A program made the translations under genes and the position numbers. Source: an uncultured Aquimarina sp. (lineage in GTDB: Bacteria; Bacteroidota; Bacteroidia; Flavobacteriales; Flavobacteriaceae). From it: a stretch of DNA of 64,000 bases. Each line of letters begins with the position of its first letter. Position 1 is the first letter of the stretch. Positions 9,555 through 17,844 of the stretch are shown piece by piece. The notes under the pieces are model-generated. The model had not been told where the DNA came from, made no database searches, and saw nothing but the letters and a program-made list of their open reading frames with translations. The stretch is from assembly GCF_947500065.1 (NCBI RefSeq), contig NZ_CANMQT010000001.1:496001-560000 (forward strand). The letters are read 5' to 3'.

Positions 9555-10319
9555 TTACTGTTCTATCCATTTTCTAAAATCCGAAGTATTAGAGGAACTT
9601 GTCATTACTTTTTCCATTACACCCTTCAACTTTATGAGTAATCTATTTTTAAAATGACTCTCAATGGTCTCTATATACTCAATATGTATGATCTCACTTC
9701 TATTGATTCTGAAAAACTTTTTTGGATTTAGCTCATCCACTAAAACACCTATTTTCTCCATAATAGGATGTGATTTTCCATATGCATCAGTAGCCATACA
9801 AAAATCGCCAGATGCTGCAATCAAACTAATGTCAATAACATTTAACAACTGAATCCCCTTACTTCTTTTTATTACAAATCGTTTTTTGTAAGTATCCTGT
9901 CCTTCTTGTATTGCGGATTTTAATACATTGATTGTCGAATGATCTAATGAATTATAAGAACCTTTCTTAAACAAGGATTGGTACTTTTCTAAAGCTTTTA
10001 TAAAGTCATCTTGTGAATAAGGTTTTAAAATATACGCTATTCCATTAGTATTAAAAGCCTGAAATAAATATTCATCGTGCGCAGAACAAAAAATTATAGG
10101 ACATGATACTTTTACATTATTAAATAAATCAAATGATACGCCATCTAACAACTGAATATCTGATAATATAAAATCATATCTGTTGTTTTTAAGAAATATC
10201 TCTCCTTCAGAAACTGTACGAGACCAATCATGAGTGATTTGTTCATCAAAAAAAGCATTCAAACTGGATGTCAATTTTTGGTATGCAGGAATTTCGTCTT
10301 CTAGAATTAGAATATTCAT
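9555..10319 (-). CDS. LytTR-family response regulator
   Basis: A 254-residue DNA-binding response regulator. The receiver domain occupies about residues 1-120, with the acidic pocket EDE at 7-9 and the phospho-acceptor D54 in ILSDIQLLDG. The C-terminal LytTR domain (about 150-254) has the typical RNRSEIIHIEYIETIE segment. It follows the sensor kinase gene by four bases and ends a four-gene operon with an outer-membrane protein and a serine hydrolase, whose transcription it may control. Confidence 0.92.
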   Translation of the reverse strand: MNILILEDEIPAYQKLTSSLNAFFDEQITHDWSRTVSEGEIFLKNNRYDFILSDIQLLDGVSFDLFNNVKVSCPIIFCSAHDEYLFQAFNTNGIAYILKPYSQDDFIKALEKYQSLFKKGSYNSLDHSTINVLKSAIQEGQDTYKKRFVIKRSKGIQLLNVIDISLIAASGDFCMATDAYGKSHPIMEKIGVLVDELNPKKFFRINRSEIIHIEYIETIESHFKNRLLIKLKGVMEKVMTSSSNTSDFRKWIEQ

Positions 10320-10323
10320 AGCC

Positions 10324-11337
10324 TTAAGATTCGTTACTTAATTTAACAATAGGAATGGAAACTTTAAATTTTGATTCTGTATTAATAGTCTGCACCTCTT
10401 GATCGGATAATAATCTATATCGTGCCTTTAAATTCCTTAATCCAGTACCAAACGATTCTTCTCTGGATTGAATTTTAGTTTTAGTATTTATTACCGTTAG
10501 CCAATTCTCTTCTATACTAACTACTACCCTAATACTATTCGTTTGATCTGCTTTATTATGTTTAACAACATTTTCGAGTAATGTTTGTATTGATCCGGTA
10601 GGAATGAACTTATTTGTAAGTGATATATCTCTTTTAACCCGGAAATCGTAATCGTTACCAAATCTGGTTTCTATTAAAAAAATATAGTTCTCAGCAAAAG
10701 CAACTTCTTCAGAAAGTTCCATTACCTCAGCATCCTTAGTTCTTATCAAATAACGGTAAATAAGTGATAAGCGATTGATATACTCTTTTGCTTTGATAGC
10801 ATCAGTATCAATCAAGGCATCCAATGTATTTAGGTTATTAAATAAAAAGTGAGGATCTATCTGAGACCGTAATAATTTCAACTCATTCTCCTTTTGCTGT
10901 TTTTGTACATTAAAAAACTGAGCCTGTCCTTCATAGAACTTTTTAGCAAGTAAAATACCAAATACAAAACCAGCATCATCAGATAACCTAAAAAAACTTT
11001 TGAGCATGAAATCATACCATTTTGGAAATTTACTCCAATCACCATTACCTGTCCAATATCCAACTAAATAATCTATCGCTCCAAAAAAACACATTACGAT
11101 AAGGCCGTAAAACACAAACTGAACATACTTTTTTTCTTTTGCTATATAGCTCGGAATAAGCCAATACATAAAAATTAAAATCATAAGAAAAGAAAGTATC
11201 GCAGCTAACGGAAGATCCACAAGATATTCAATAAGGTCGTTGTTCTCTTTATAATAATCAAAGCAATTAAAGATAATCGTGACTGCATATACAATAACTA
11301 TTACAACATAATCTGACTTATTTAGTTTAGTGTTCAT
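10324..11337 (-). CDS. LytS-type sensor histidine kinase
   Basis: A 337-residue inner-membrane kinase. Four hydrophobic segments lie in residues 10-140, followed by a coiled stretch and a His_kinase domain with the diagnostic SQIDPHFLFNNLNTLDALI motif, where the histidine is the phosphorylation site. The ATPase part (TLLENVVKHNKADQ, then FGTGLRNLKARYRLL) is complete. No separate periplasmic sensor domain is present, so the signal is probably sensed in the membrane or through a partner. It lies between the serine hydrolase and its LytTR partner with gaps of 10 and 4 bases. Confidence 0.92.
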   Translation of the reverse strand: MNTKLNKSDYVVIVIVYAVTIIFNCFDYYKENNDLIEYLVDLPLAAILSFLMILIFMYWLIPSYIAKEKKYVQFVFYGLIVMCFFGAIDYLVGYWTGNGDWSKFPKWYDFMLKSFFRLSDDAGFVFGILLAKKFYEGQAQFFNVQKQQKENELKLLRSQIDPHFLFNNLNTLDALIDTDAIKAKEYINRLSLIYRYLIRTKDAEVMELSEEVAFAENYIFLIETRFGNDYDFRVKRDISLTNKFIPTGSIQTLLENVVKHNKADQTNSIRVVVSIEENWLTVINTKTKIQSREESFGTGLRNLKARYRLLSDQEVQTINTESKFKVSIPIVKLSNES

Positions 11338-11347
11338 ACCTTAAATA

Positions 11348-12553
11348 TTATGATTTTTTCCGATTTCTTATGCGTCGGATAATCCTTTTTACTAAAAACA
11401 CTATAAAAAGAATAAGAAAAATCGAAAACATCCCTATTGTGATATACAATTTTGTATAACCTGGGTCAGCCACCATATAAAAAAACACCTCTTGCCCTAA
11501 TTGCTCTCCATACTCAGAATTAGTGAATAATACGTATCCCCAATCCTTTTCTGTATCTAAAAGAAACCAACTAGTAAACCCAATGTTATTTCCTCCATGA
11601 CTATATATATTGGTAAATGGCACTCTTAAATTCGCAAAACCCAACGTATACCGTACATCAAAATCATCGTATGGAACTTTAGAATGAGGTTTCAATAATT
11701 CTTCATAGCTTTTTTCCGATAACACTTCCTCATTCATAACGGCAATCATCCATTTAGAAAAATCCATAGATTCAGAGTGGATGGAAGCAGGCGCAGAAAA
11801 TATACCATCTTCTTTCTTAACCCAATAGTTGTTTTCCCAATCAACCCTGTTGTTTTTTTCATCATAAGGCTCCGCTTTGTGTTTTCTTGTATAATCATTC
11901 TGAATGTAAACTGTGTGTTCTAAACCTATTTGTTTCCCTATTCTCTTCTGAAACTCTGCCTCCAACCCATCATCATCTGTGTTCAAAATATGTTTCAACA
12001 CTTGAGTTAAGTACTGGTAGCCTTCTCCGGAATAGAAATAATCAGTACCAGGTTCGAATTGAATTTTCAGTTTATTATCCTTATCATCTTCTCGCCAATT
12101 TTGAAAACCCGTTTGATGGCTTAACGCCATTCTCGCTGTAATTTTTTTATAACGCTCATCATCTGCAATATCCGGGAACTCCATATATTCATATAGCGGT
12201 TTATCAAGGTCAAGAATTCCTTCCTCTACAAATGTCATTACGAAAAAGCCAAACACTGGTTTTGATATAGAAGCTCCTTCAAAAATTGTTTGTTCCGTAA
12301 CAGGCAATTCTTTTTCAACATTAGCATATCCATCTGTTTTACGATATACTACTTTTCCATCATTAATTACCGCAATAGAAATCCCATTAATCTTATATTC
12401 ATTCATTTTAGATTCAATAAAAGCATCTAAAGAATCCTTCGGAATATCAAAGCCTAAATAACTATCTATCGAATCATTGTTTTTAGACGCACAACTGGTA
12501 ATTAAAAAACTAATTAGTACAATAATGCTAAACTGTTTCACAAACTTTGTCAT
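11348..12553 (-). CDS. Membrane-anchored class C beta-lactamase-like serine hydrolase
   Basis: A 401-residue lipoprotein (lipobox LITSC, C21) with a beta-lactamase/penicillin-binding fold and a C-terminal membrane helix (about 370-392) followed by a very basic tail. The catalytic SxxK motif is S95-I-S-K98. The second motif reads YSGEGY where YSN is usual, and the third is HGG in YSHGGNNIGF. Members act as D-amino-acid or D,D-peptidases, esterases or peptide hydrolases rather than true beta-lactamases, so the substrate is open. It lies in an operon with an outer-membrane receptor-like protein upstream and LytS/LytTR downstream. Confidence 0.85.
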   Translation of the reverse strand: MTKFVKQFSIIVLISFLITSCASKNNDSIDSYLGFDIPKDSLDAFIESKMNEYKINGISIAVINDGKVVYRKTDGYANVEKELPVTEQTIFEGASISKPVFGFFVMTFVEEGILDLDKPLYEYMEFPDIADDERYKKITARMALSHQTGFQNWREDDKDNKLKIQFEPGTDYFYSGEGYQYLTQVLKHILNTDDDGLEAEFQKRIGKQIGLEHTVYIQNDYTRKHKAEPYDEKNNRVDWENNYWVKKEDGIFSAPASIHSESMDFSKWMIAVMNEEVLSEKSYEELLKPHSKVPYDDFDVRYTLGFANLRVPFTNIYSHGGNNIGFTSWFLLDTEKDWGYVLFTNSEYGEQLGQEVFFYMVADPGYTKLYITIGMFSIFLILFIVFLVKRIIRRIRNRKKS

Positions 12554-12562
12554 AATATTATT

Positions 12563-14929
12563 TTAGTTTTTATTGTCAATTCTATCTTGTTCCTCTTCAG
12601 AAGCATTACTTCTCTTTTTATTTTTACTAAACTTAGATCCGAAATTATAATTCAGCTGAAGAAATACATTATGTCTTGCCCAATCATTAACAATCGTTGC
12701 ATTCACATTATCATAATTGATACTTCCAAAGAATTTTCTATTCAGCACTTCCTCATATTCTAGACTAACCTTTAAACGATCGTTCATAAACTTCTTACTG
12801 ACTGCAACATCTATCCCAGCTATCCATTTATATTCTATTTGTCCTTCTAATCCACCTGTTGAATAATATCCCGAAATTTCAGAATTTATTCCCCAAGGTA
12901 ATTTATATTCGGCACTGGTATACCAAGTTAAACTCCATTTTGATAAATCTAATTCTGGTGTTAACCTCTCTGATTTGTATTCATTATAATTCACAATTAT
13001 TCCTGTGTACCCATCTAACCCTTTTATAAAATCTAATGGTCCGAATAAACTAGCATTAAAATTATTGTTTTCTGCAAGATTGATTACAGAACGAGAAGTT
13101 TCTGCAGAAGCATCATTTTGAGTAATAATTTCGAATAAAGCATCTTTAGTTTGCCTATAACTAACACTAAAAAACGGTTGATCGTCATAAGTAAGATTAA
13201 AACGATAGCTATTAGTAAAAGCTGGTTTTAGGTTTGGGTTTCCTTCTTCAAAAGTAAATGGATCGTAATAATATACGAACGAATTTAAGGAACTATAAGA
13301 CGGTCTTTGTATACGATAACTATAAGCTACATTTACACCTATTTCCTCTGTTATCCCTCTCCCTAAACTTAAACTAGGGAATAATTTGGAAATCTTTCTT
13401 GATCTTGTTTCATTCTGTGTAACTGAAGTACCCTCAGTATCACTCTCCTCCCAACGTAATCCTCCTGAAAACGACCATTTATCATACTTGGCATTAAACT
13501 TTGAATAGATTGCTAAAATACTTTCATCTATTAAAAATCGATTACTTTGATTTGTATTATTGATGAATTCACCCTGATCATTCTCCGTTAAAGCTTGTAA
13601 ATCACTATCAGAATTTACCTGTGAGTATTTTGCTCCTGCACTCCAACTAAAATTATCATTCTGTGTGCGTTTATAATCTCCTTTATAAGTGAGAATTTCA
13701 TAATCAGCATCCTGAAAATATCTTTGGTTATCATAAGCTACAGGGCTTTCTTCAACTTTAAATAGATTATTCTCATTTTCAAACGTATAATCAATATAAT
13801 TAAAGTCTAGTGTTACTTTGTTCTTTTGATCATCATATTCGTAATATGGATTTAATGTGTATGTAATTCTATCTCGATCATAACTATTATCTGTTAGCAA
13901 TGCTGTAGATGACACATCATCGATAATCGTAGTATTGTTTTTTGTGACTCGATCTGATAGCGACTGAATTCTATTTGCATTAGCACCAACAGTATTTTTA
14001 TCATTTATATAATAATCAAACCCACCACTTATTCTAAAAGTCTCTGGATCGTATGGAGATATTGAAGTTTGATTATAAGTCTCATCCAATACTTCTCTGG
14101 AAATTATTAAATCTTCTCGCCAAGAAGATTTATTATAGCCAGCACTAGCTTGCCAATTGAGTTTGTTTTTATAACTAGCAACAGATGCACTAGTTCCGTA
14201 TGTAAAGTCATCTACATACCCAATTGTGCTTTTTATACTTCCATGTGTTCCTAATTTTACATTCTTCTTCAAAATAATATTAATTATAGGACCTGAACCT
14301 TCAGCATCATATTCAGCTCCTGGTTGTTGTATAAGTTCCACTCTAGCTATATTGTCTGCTGGCATTTCTCTCAATAGAGACGAAACATCCATATAATCAG
14401 TTGTTTTACCATTGATCAGTATTCGTATATTTCCTTGTCCTCCATAATTTAAATTTCCGTTGGTAACAATCACTCCGGGAACCTTTTTCATTACGTCCTG
14501 TAGATTCGTATTAATCATTTCAGATTTTTCGATATCCACAATTAGTTTTTCCGCGGTCTGTCTTATTATTGGTTTCTTATAGGTAATTAACACCTCATCT
14601 AATTGCTCAGATTTTAGCTTGAAATCCATTTTTAGTTCTTTTGCTTCATTACTAAAACTAAATACTTCTGACTTTTTAGATTCAAAACCAAGCATAGAAA
14701 CTTCTATTCGATATGTTCCTGTTTTAATATTTTCAAAGAAGTATTCCCCCTTTTCGCCTGTAGCCATTGCTGTAATTGCTGTATCTGTTTCATCCTCATA
14801 AAGAATAACATTAGCAAAAACTAAAGGTTCTTGGTTCTGATCGGTGACATTTCCTGTAATTGCGTTCTGTGCACTTATTGTTTTTACTATAAAGAGAAAA
14901 ATGAATATTAGTATTTTTTTGAATTCCAT
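12563..14929 (-). CDS. TonB-receptor-like outer-membrane beta-barrel protein
   Basis: A 788-residue outer-membrane protein. A signal peptide (1-20, ending ISAQ) is followed by a carboxypeptidase-regulatory-like domain (ITGNVTDQNQEPLVFANV), a plug-like domain at about 115-225 (VPGVIVTNG, then PGAEYDAEGSGPIINI) and a long barrel of the outer-membrane beta-barrel family 3 type. The last residues are basic and hydrophilic, beyond the final strand. Such proteins lack a clear known substrate. It is the first gene of the operon with a serine hydrolase and a LytS/LytTR pair, all separated by 4-10 bases. Confidence 0.88.
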   Translation of the reverse strand: MEFKKILIFIFLFIVKTISAQNAITGNVTDQNQEPLVFANVILYEDETDTAITAMATGEKGEYFFENIKTGTYRIEVSMLGFESKKSEVFSFSNEAKELKMDFKLKSEQLDEVLITYKKPIIRQTAEKLIVDIEKSEMINTNLQDVMKKVPGVIVTNGNLNYGGQGNIRILINGKTTDYMDVSSLLREMPADNIARVELIQQPGAEYDAEGSGPIINIILKKNVKLGTHGSIKSTIGYVDDFTYGTSASVASYKNKLNWQASAGYNKSSWREDLIISREVLDETYNQTSISPYDPETFRISGGFDYYINDKNTVGANANRIQSLSDRVTKNNTTIIDDVSSTALLTDNSYDRDRITYTLNPYYEYDDQKNKVTLDFNYIDYTFENENNLFKVEESPVAYDNQRYFQDADYEILTYKGDYKRTQNDNFSWSAGAKYSQVNSDSDLQALTENDQGEFINNTNQSNRFLIDESILAIYSKFNAKYDKWSFSGGLRWEESDTEGTSVTQNETRSRKISKLFPSLSLGRGITEEIGVNVAYSYRIQRPSYSSLNSFVYYYDPFTFEEGNPNLKPAFTNSYRFNLTYDDQPFFSVSYRQTKDALFEIITQNDASAETSRSVINLAENNNFNASLFGPLDFIKGLDGYTGIIVNYNEYKSERLTPELDLSKWSLTWYTSAEYKLPWGINSEISGYYSTGGLEGQIEYKWIAGIDVAVSKKFMNDRLKVSLEYEEVLNRKFFGSINYDNVNATIVNDWARHNVFLQLNYNFGSKFSKNKKRSNASEEEQDRIDNKN

Positions 14930-15060
14930 AACTTTTCGTTTCTTGATTGATGATGGAACAAATATCGATTTACACTACCCTATTATAAAGTAGATTCTGC
15001 CCAATCGGGTCAAAAAACAGTCGAGTGTGTCTATATTAACCTTCAAGGTGAAAAACAAAA

Positions 15061-15084
15061 AAAAGGAGCATATAGCTCCTTTTT
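15061..15084 (-). terminator. Rho-independent terminator after the XRE regulator gene
   Basis: A 9-bp stem (15061-15069 with 15075-15083) with an ATATA loop is flanked by A and T tracts on both sides, so it can work in either direction. On the minus strand it lies 24 bases past the regulator stop codon. Confidence 0.8.
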
Positions 15085-15106
15085 TTTTATGAATTCAGTA
15101 TATAAA

Positions 15107-15865
15107 TTACCCTAGTTTTTCCTTCATTCGAAGTAATTCTTGTTCGATCATTTGTAATTTGCCTTCCATACCATCTGCAAATTCCGGGATACGTTTACAA
15201 AACACATAACGCACTCGCCACATTTCTTTAATTTCAGAAATCGGATACTCATCATCCTCAATATTTTTATGATCTGCCCTCAACACAACATTATTCTTAG
15301 TAATATATAACCTTCTAAAAATTAACTTTGTATTAGTTAATGCCACTACCAAAGTCCCGTTGTTTAATTTTTTAATAACGTCTAAAGGGACTTTCTCGCC
15401 AACAACAATATCTTTAGGATAAAACCCATGATCGTGATTGGTCATTTCTAAATTCAGAACGGTATATGCTCTAAACTCTTTAGCCGGATTTACCGGTAAT
15501 TGAATCGTAGGAAGTTCTTTTATAAAATTCTCCTTAGTATATAAGGATACATATTCTCCTGATGTACTTTCTGTAATACAAGGAATTAATGCAAACTGCT
15601 CACGTTTTAAATCTTGTGCATAAGTAGTAAGATCTCCCTTAAACTTCAAAAGCTCATTTACGGTTAGCTCACTGGTTAGCAACTTATCTATTTGTATGCT
15701 AAAATAATTAGCTATTTTAATAATAGTATCTATCTTAGGTTCGCTTCTACCCTCTTCATAAGCCCCTAAAGTACCGCGTTTCAGGTCGAAAAGCTCAGCA
15801 AATGCTTGCTGACTTAAACTTTTAACACTTCTAATTTTTTTAATATTTTTTCCAAAAAAAGACAT
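15107..15865 (-). CDS. XRE-family regulator with S24-like C-terminal domain
   Basis: A 252-residue transcription factor. Residues 1-60 form a helix-turn-helix of the Cro/CI type (SLSQQAFAELFDLKRGTLGAYEEG). The C-terminal part resembles the LexA/CI S24 beta fold (YPKDIVVGEKVPLD, then GTLVVALTNTKLIFRRLY and a final EIKEMWRVRYV), though I could not confirm a catalytic Ser-Lys pair. The ATG at 15865 (MSFFGKNIKKIR) fits the family better than one seven codons upstream. It is transcribed divergently from the PspA/flotillin operon and is the natural candidate for its regulator. Repeated TGCTAATTTTA and ATTAGCTAAT sites occupy the shared region. Confidence 0.88.
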   Translation of the reverse strand: MSFFGKNIKKIRSVKSLSQQAFAELFDLKRGTLGAYEEGRSEPKIDTIIKIANYFSIQIDKLLTSELTVNELLKFKGDLTTYAQDLKREQFALIPCITESTSGEYVSLYTKENFIKELPTIQLPVNPAKEFRAYTVLNLEMTNHDHGFYPKDIVVGEKVPLDVIKKLNNGTLVVALTNTKLIFRRLYITKNNVVLRADHKNIEDDEYPISEIKEMWRVRYVFCKRIPEFADGMEGKLQMIEQELLRMKEKLG

Positions 15866-15868
15866 TTT

Positions 15869-15953
15869 TGCTAATTTTATTTGCAATTATAAAAAATTGT
15901 TGTACATTTACACTAACAATATTAGCTAATATATTTAATAAATGCTAATTTTA
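15869..15953. promoter_or_regulatory. Candidate operator cluster for the divergent XRE regulator
   Basis: The 11-mer TGCTAATTTTA occurs twice, exactly, at 15869-15879 and 15943-15953, and the perfect palindrome ATTAGCTAAT lies between them at 15921-15930, sharing the GCTAAT core. The cluster sits right at the regulator's start codon and upstream of the divergent operon, the usual place for an autoregulatory operator. Binding is inferred, not shown. Confidence 0.45.
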
Positions 15954-16059
15954 GTAGAATTACTTTTTCAAAGTACACTGGTTTTGGGCAAAATCATCAG
16001 AATTACTAAAAATCTTAGCAAACAACTAATTCATTAACTTTAAAAACAACAACATACCC

Positions 16060-16131
16060 ATGATAGCAGTCGCGCAATATATTGTCAATTTAGCTGTAGA
16101 TATAGTAGAAAAATTATCTTACTTTTTGTAA
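16060..16131 (+). CDS. Possible 23-residue amphipathic leader peptide
   Basis: A short ATG reading frame encodes MIAVAQYIVNLAVDIVEKLS plus three residues, a hydrophobic and amphipathic helix-like peptide. It begins after an A-rich leader similar to those of real genes nearby and lies in the 330-base region between the XRE regulator and the first gene of the PspA operon. It could be a small membrane-surface peptide, a translational leader, or a chance frame. No conservation evidence is available. Confidence 0.25.
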   Translation: MIAVAQYIVNLAVDIVEKLSYFL

Positions 16132-16194
16132 TATTGATACAGGGTCAGACAATAAAAATAAATTACTAATTATCAATCAAAAAACAGCCATCAC

Positions 16195-16590
16195 ATGCAA
16201 GATCACTTCCAACAGGTGAAAGAATATTTACTGAAACTCAATTTTAATATCATTCATGAAAATAAAGGAGATGGAATTATTATGATCAGTAAAGAAAACG
16301 AAGGGATTAAGAATCTCATTCTTGGTGTAGCATTACCAATTTTAATTATAGAACAACATATTTTCAATATCAAAAACAAAAATGAAATAGTATATCGAAG
16401 TTTACTTCAGAAAAACAGAGATATCGTTCACGGAGCGTTTGTTCTGGATGAAACTGGAGAAAAAGTAATCTTCAGAGATACGCTACAATTAGAAAACTTG
16501 GACCTGAATGAACTAGAAGGAACTCTAAATTCTTTAGGCCTATTATTGAGTGAATACTCGCAACAAATTATAAATTTTTCAAAATATTAA
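16195..16590 (+). CDS. YjfI-like (DUF2170-type) protein
   Basis: A 131-residue soluble protein. Length, the central segment VYRSLLQKNRDIVHGAFVLD and the direct position before a pspA-type gene resemble the YjfI/DUF2170 family of E. coli, where yjfI precedes the PspA paralogue yjfJ. The family's biochemical role is unknown; a type III secretion chaperone-like fold is one possibility. It starts the long operon, four bases ahead of the PspA gene. The family call rests on memory of the neighbourhood and a few motifs. Confidence 0.6.
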   Translation: MQDHFQQVKEYLLKLNFNIIHENKGDGIIMISKENEGIKNLILGVALPILIIEQHIFNIKNKNEIVYRSLLQKNRDIVHGAFVLDETGEKVIFRDTLQLENLDLNELEGTLNSLGLLLSEYSQQIINFSKY

Positions 16591-16594
16591 TACT

Positions 16595-17308
16595 ATGAAC
16601 TTTTTCAAAAGACTATTTAAAATAGGTGAAGCTGAGGCAAATTCTGCCATCGATAAAATGGAGGATCCCATAAAAATGACAGAACAAGGGATTCGAGATA
16701 TGAAAGTTGATCTTGAAAAAAGCCTAGAGGCATTAGCACAAGTTAAAGCACTAGCAATAAGATCCAAAAATGATACAGAAGAATTTGCTGCAAAAGCAGA
16801 AGATTATCAACAAAAAGCAATGCTAATCCTTAAAAAAGCGCAAAGTGGTGATCTTGATGCTACTGAAGCAGATAGATTAGCAAAAGAAGCGCTGATCAAA
16901 AAAGAAGAATCACTACAACAAGTAACTCGTGGGAAAGGGGAAACAGAAAAATTTGATGGTTCTGTATCTCAGTTAGAAAAAAATGTAGATGAGATCAAAC
17001 AAAATATCAGCAAGTGGGAAAACGAACTAAAGACTCTGAAAGCAAGAGTAAAAGTTTCTGCTGCAACTAAAAACGTAAACAAGCAAATGGCAGAAATAGA
17101 TAGTTCTAGCACAGTTTCTATGTTAGAGCGTATGAAAGACAAAGTAAATCAGGAAGAAGCATTAGCAGAAGCGTATGGGGATATCGCGAATGCATCTAAG
17201 TCTATTGATGATGAACTTGATAAAGCCGCAAATACTACAGAAACGAATGCAGAAGATGATTTAGCAAAACTAAAAGAGCAATTAGGACTAAATGACAAAA
17301 AGAAATAG
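16595..17308 (+). CDS. pspA: PspA/IM30/Vipp1-family membrane-stress protein
   Basis: A 237-residue almost wholly alpha-helical protein of the ESCRT-III-like PspA/Vipp1 superfamily, which polymerises on damaged or stressed inner membrane. The N-terminal amphipathic helix MNFFKRLFKIGEAEANSAID and the following MEDPIKMTEQGIRDMK segment are diagnostic; the remainder is a long coiled coil with AKEAL and EALAEAYGDIA near the end. Family length is about 220-240. It follows the YjfI-like gene by four bases. The gene order YjfI-PspA suggests the YjfJ branch rather than the classical pspABC branch; no pspB, pspC or pspF is visible. Confidence 0.93.
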   Translation: MNFFKRLFKIGEAEANSAIDKMEDPIKMTEQGIRDMKVDLEKSLEALAQVKALAIRSKNDTEEFAAKAEDYQQKAMLILKKAQSGDLDATEADRLAKEALIKKEESLQQVTRGKGETEKFDGSVSQLEKNVDEIKQNISKWENELKTLKARVKVSAATKNVNKQMAEIDSSSTVSMLERMKDKVNQEEALAEAYGDIANASKSIDDELDKAANTTETNAEDDLAKLKEQLGLNDKKK

Positions 17309-17374
17309 AAACAACTGATAATCAGATGTTTTTAGTCTTCTCAGCAAATTATTAACAAAAAAAAACAAGAAATC

Positions 17375-17689
17375 ATGGTAACATCTACGACAGAAACGAT
17401 ACCTAATAAAGAAGTAATTCAAATTTTAGGCATAGCAAGAGGAAGTACCGTGAGAGCTAGAAATATTGGTAGAGATATTTTTGCAGGACTAAAAAATATT
17501 GTTGGTGGAGAAATAGAAGAATATACGAAGCTCCAGGCACAATCCAGAGAACAAGCTTTACAGCGAATGAATCAGGATGCGCAACGATTAGGAGCTGATG
17601 CAGTTGTTAATGTTAGACTTACTACATCTATGGTAATGCAAGGAGCATCAGAAATTTTGGCATATGGGACCGCTGTAAAACTTAAATAA
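17375..17689 (+). CDS. YbjQ-like (UPF0145) heavy-metal-binding-type protein
   Basis: A 104-residue protein of the YbjQ/UPF0145 family, seen from the segment ILGIARGSTVRARNIGRDI, the coiled QSREQALQRMNQDAQRLGAD and the closing EILAYGTAVKLK. The family is pentameric in known structures and is called heavy-metal-binding by analogy, but this protein has no cysteine, so metal binding is doubtful. It lies within the PspA/flotillin operon, eight bases before a 38-residue membrane peptide gene, and YbjQ-like proteins occur near membrane-stress genes elsewhere. Confidence 0.85.
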   Translation: MVTSTTETIPNKEVIQILGIARGSTVRARNIGRDIFAGLKNIVGGEIEEYTKLQAQSREQALQRMNQDAQRLGADAVVNVRLTTSMVMQGASEILAYGTAVKLK

Positions 17690-17696
17690 TAGAGTT

Positions 17697-17813
17697 ATGG
17701 AAGAACTATTCGTAATACTATTTTGGGCAGCCATCATAATAACCCTTGTTGGTCTTGCAATTAGAAGAATTATCATTTACAAAACAGAGGATTTTGAAAA
17801 AAGGGACAACTGA
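17697..17813 (+). CDS. 38-residue single-span membrane peptide
   Basis: A short ATG frame with a clear logic: a hydrophobic span (LFVILFWAAIIITLVGLAI, residues 4-22), then the positively charged RRIIIYK and a hydrophilic tail EDFEKRDN. The topology is N-out or cytoplasmic C-terminal by the positive-inside rule. It starts eight bases after the YbjQ-like gene and ends 31 bases before the next gene, so it fills an otherwise unexplained gap in the operon. No family is recognised. Small single-span proteins commonly regulate PspA and flotillin systems. Confidence 0.6.
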   Translation: MEELFVILFWAAIIITLVGLAIRRIIIYKTEDFEKRDN

Positions 17814-17844
17814 ATAACTAGTAACTAACTAAACAACTAAGACA

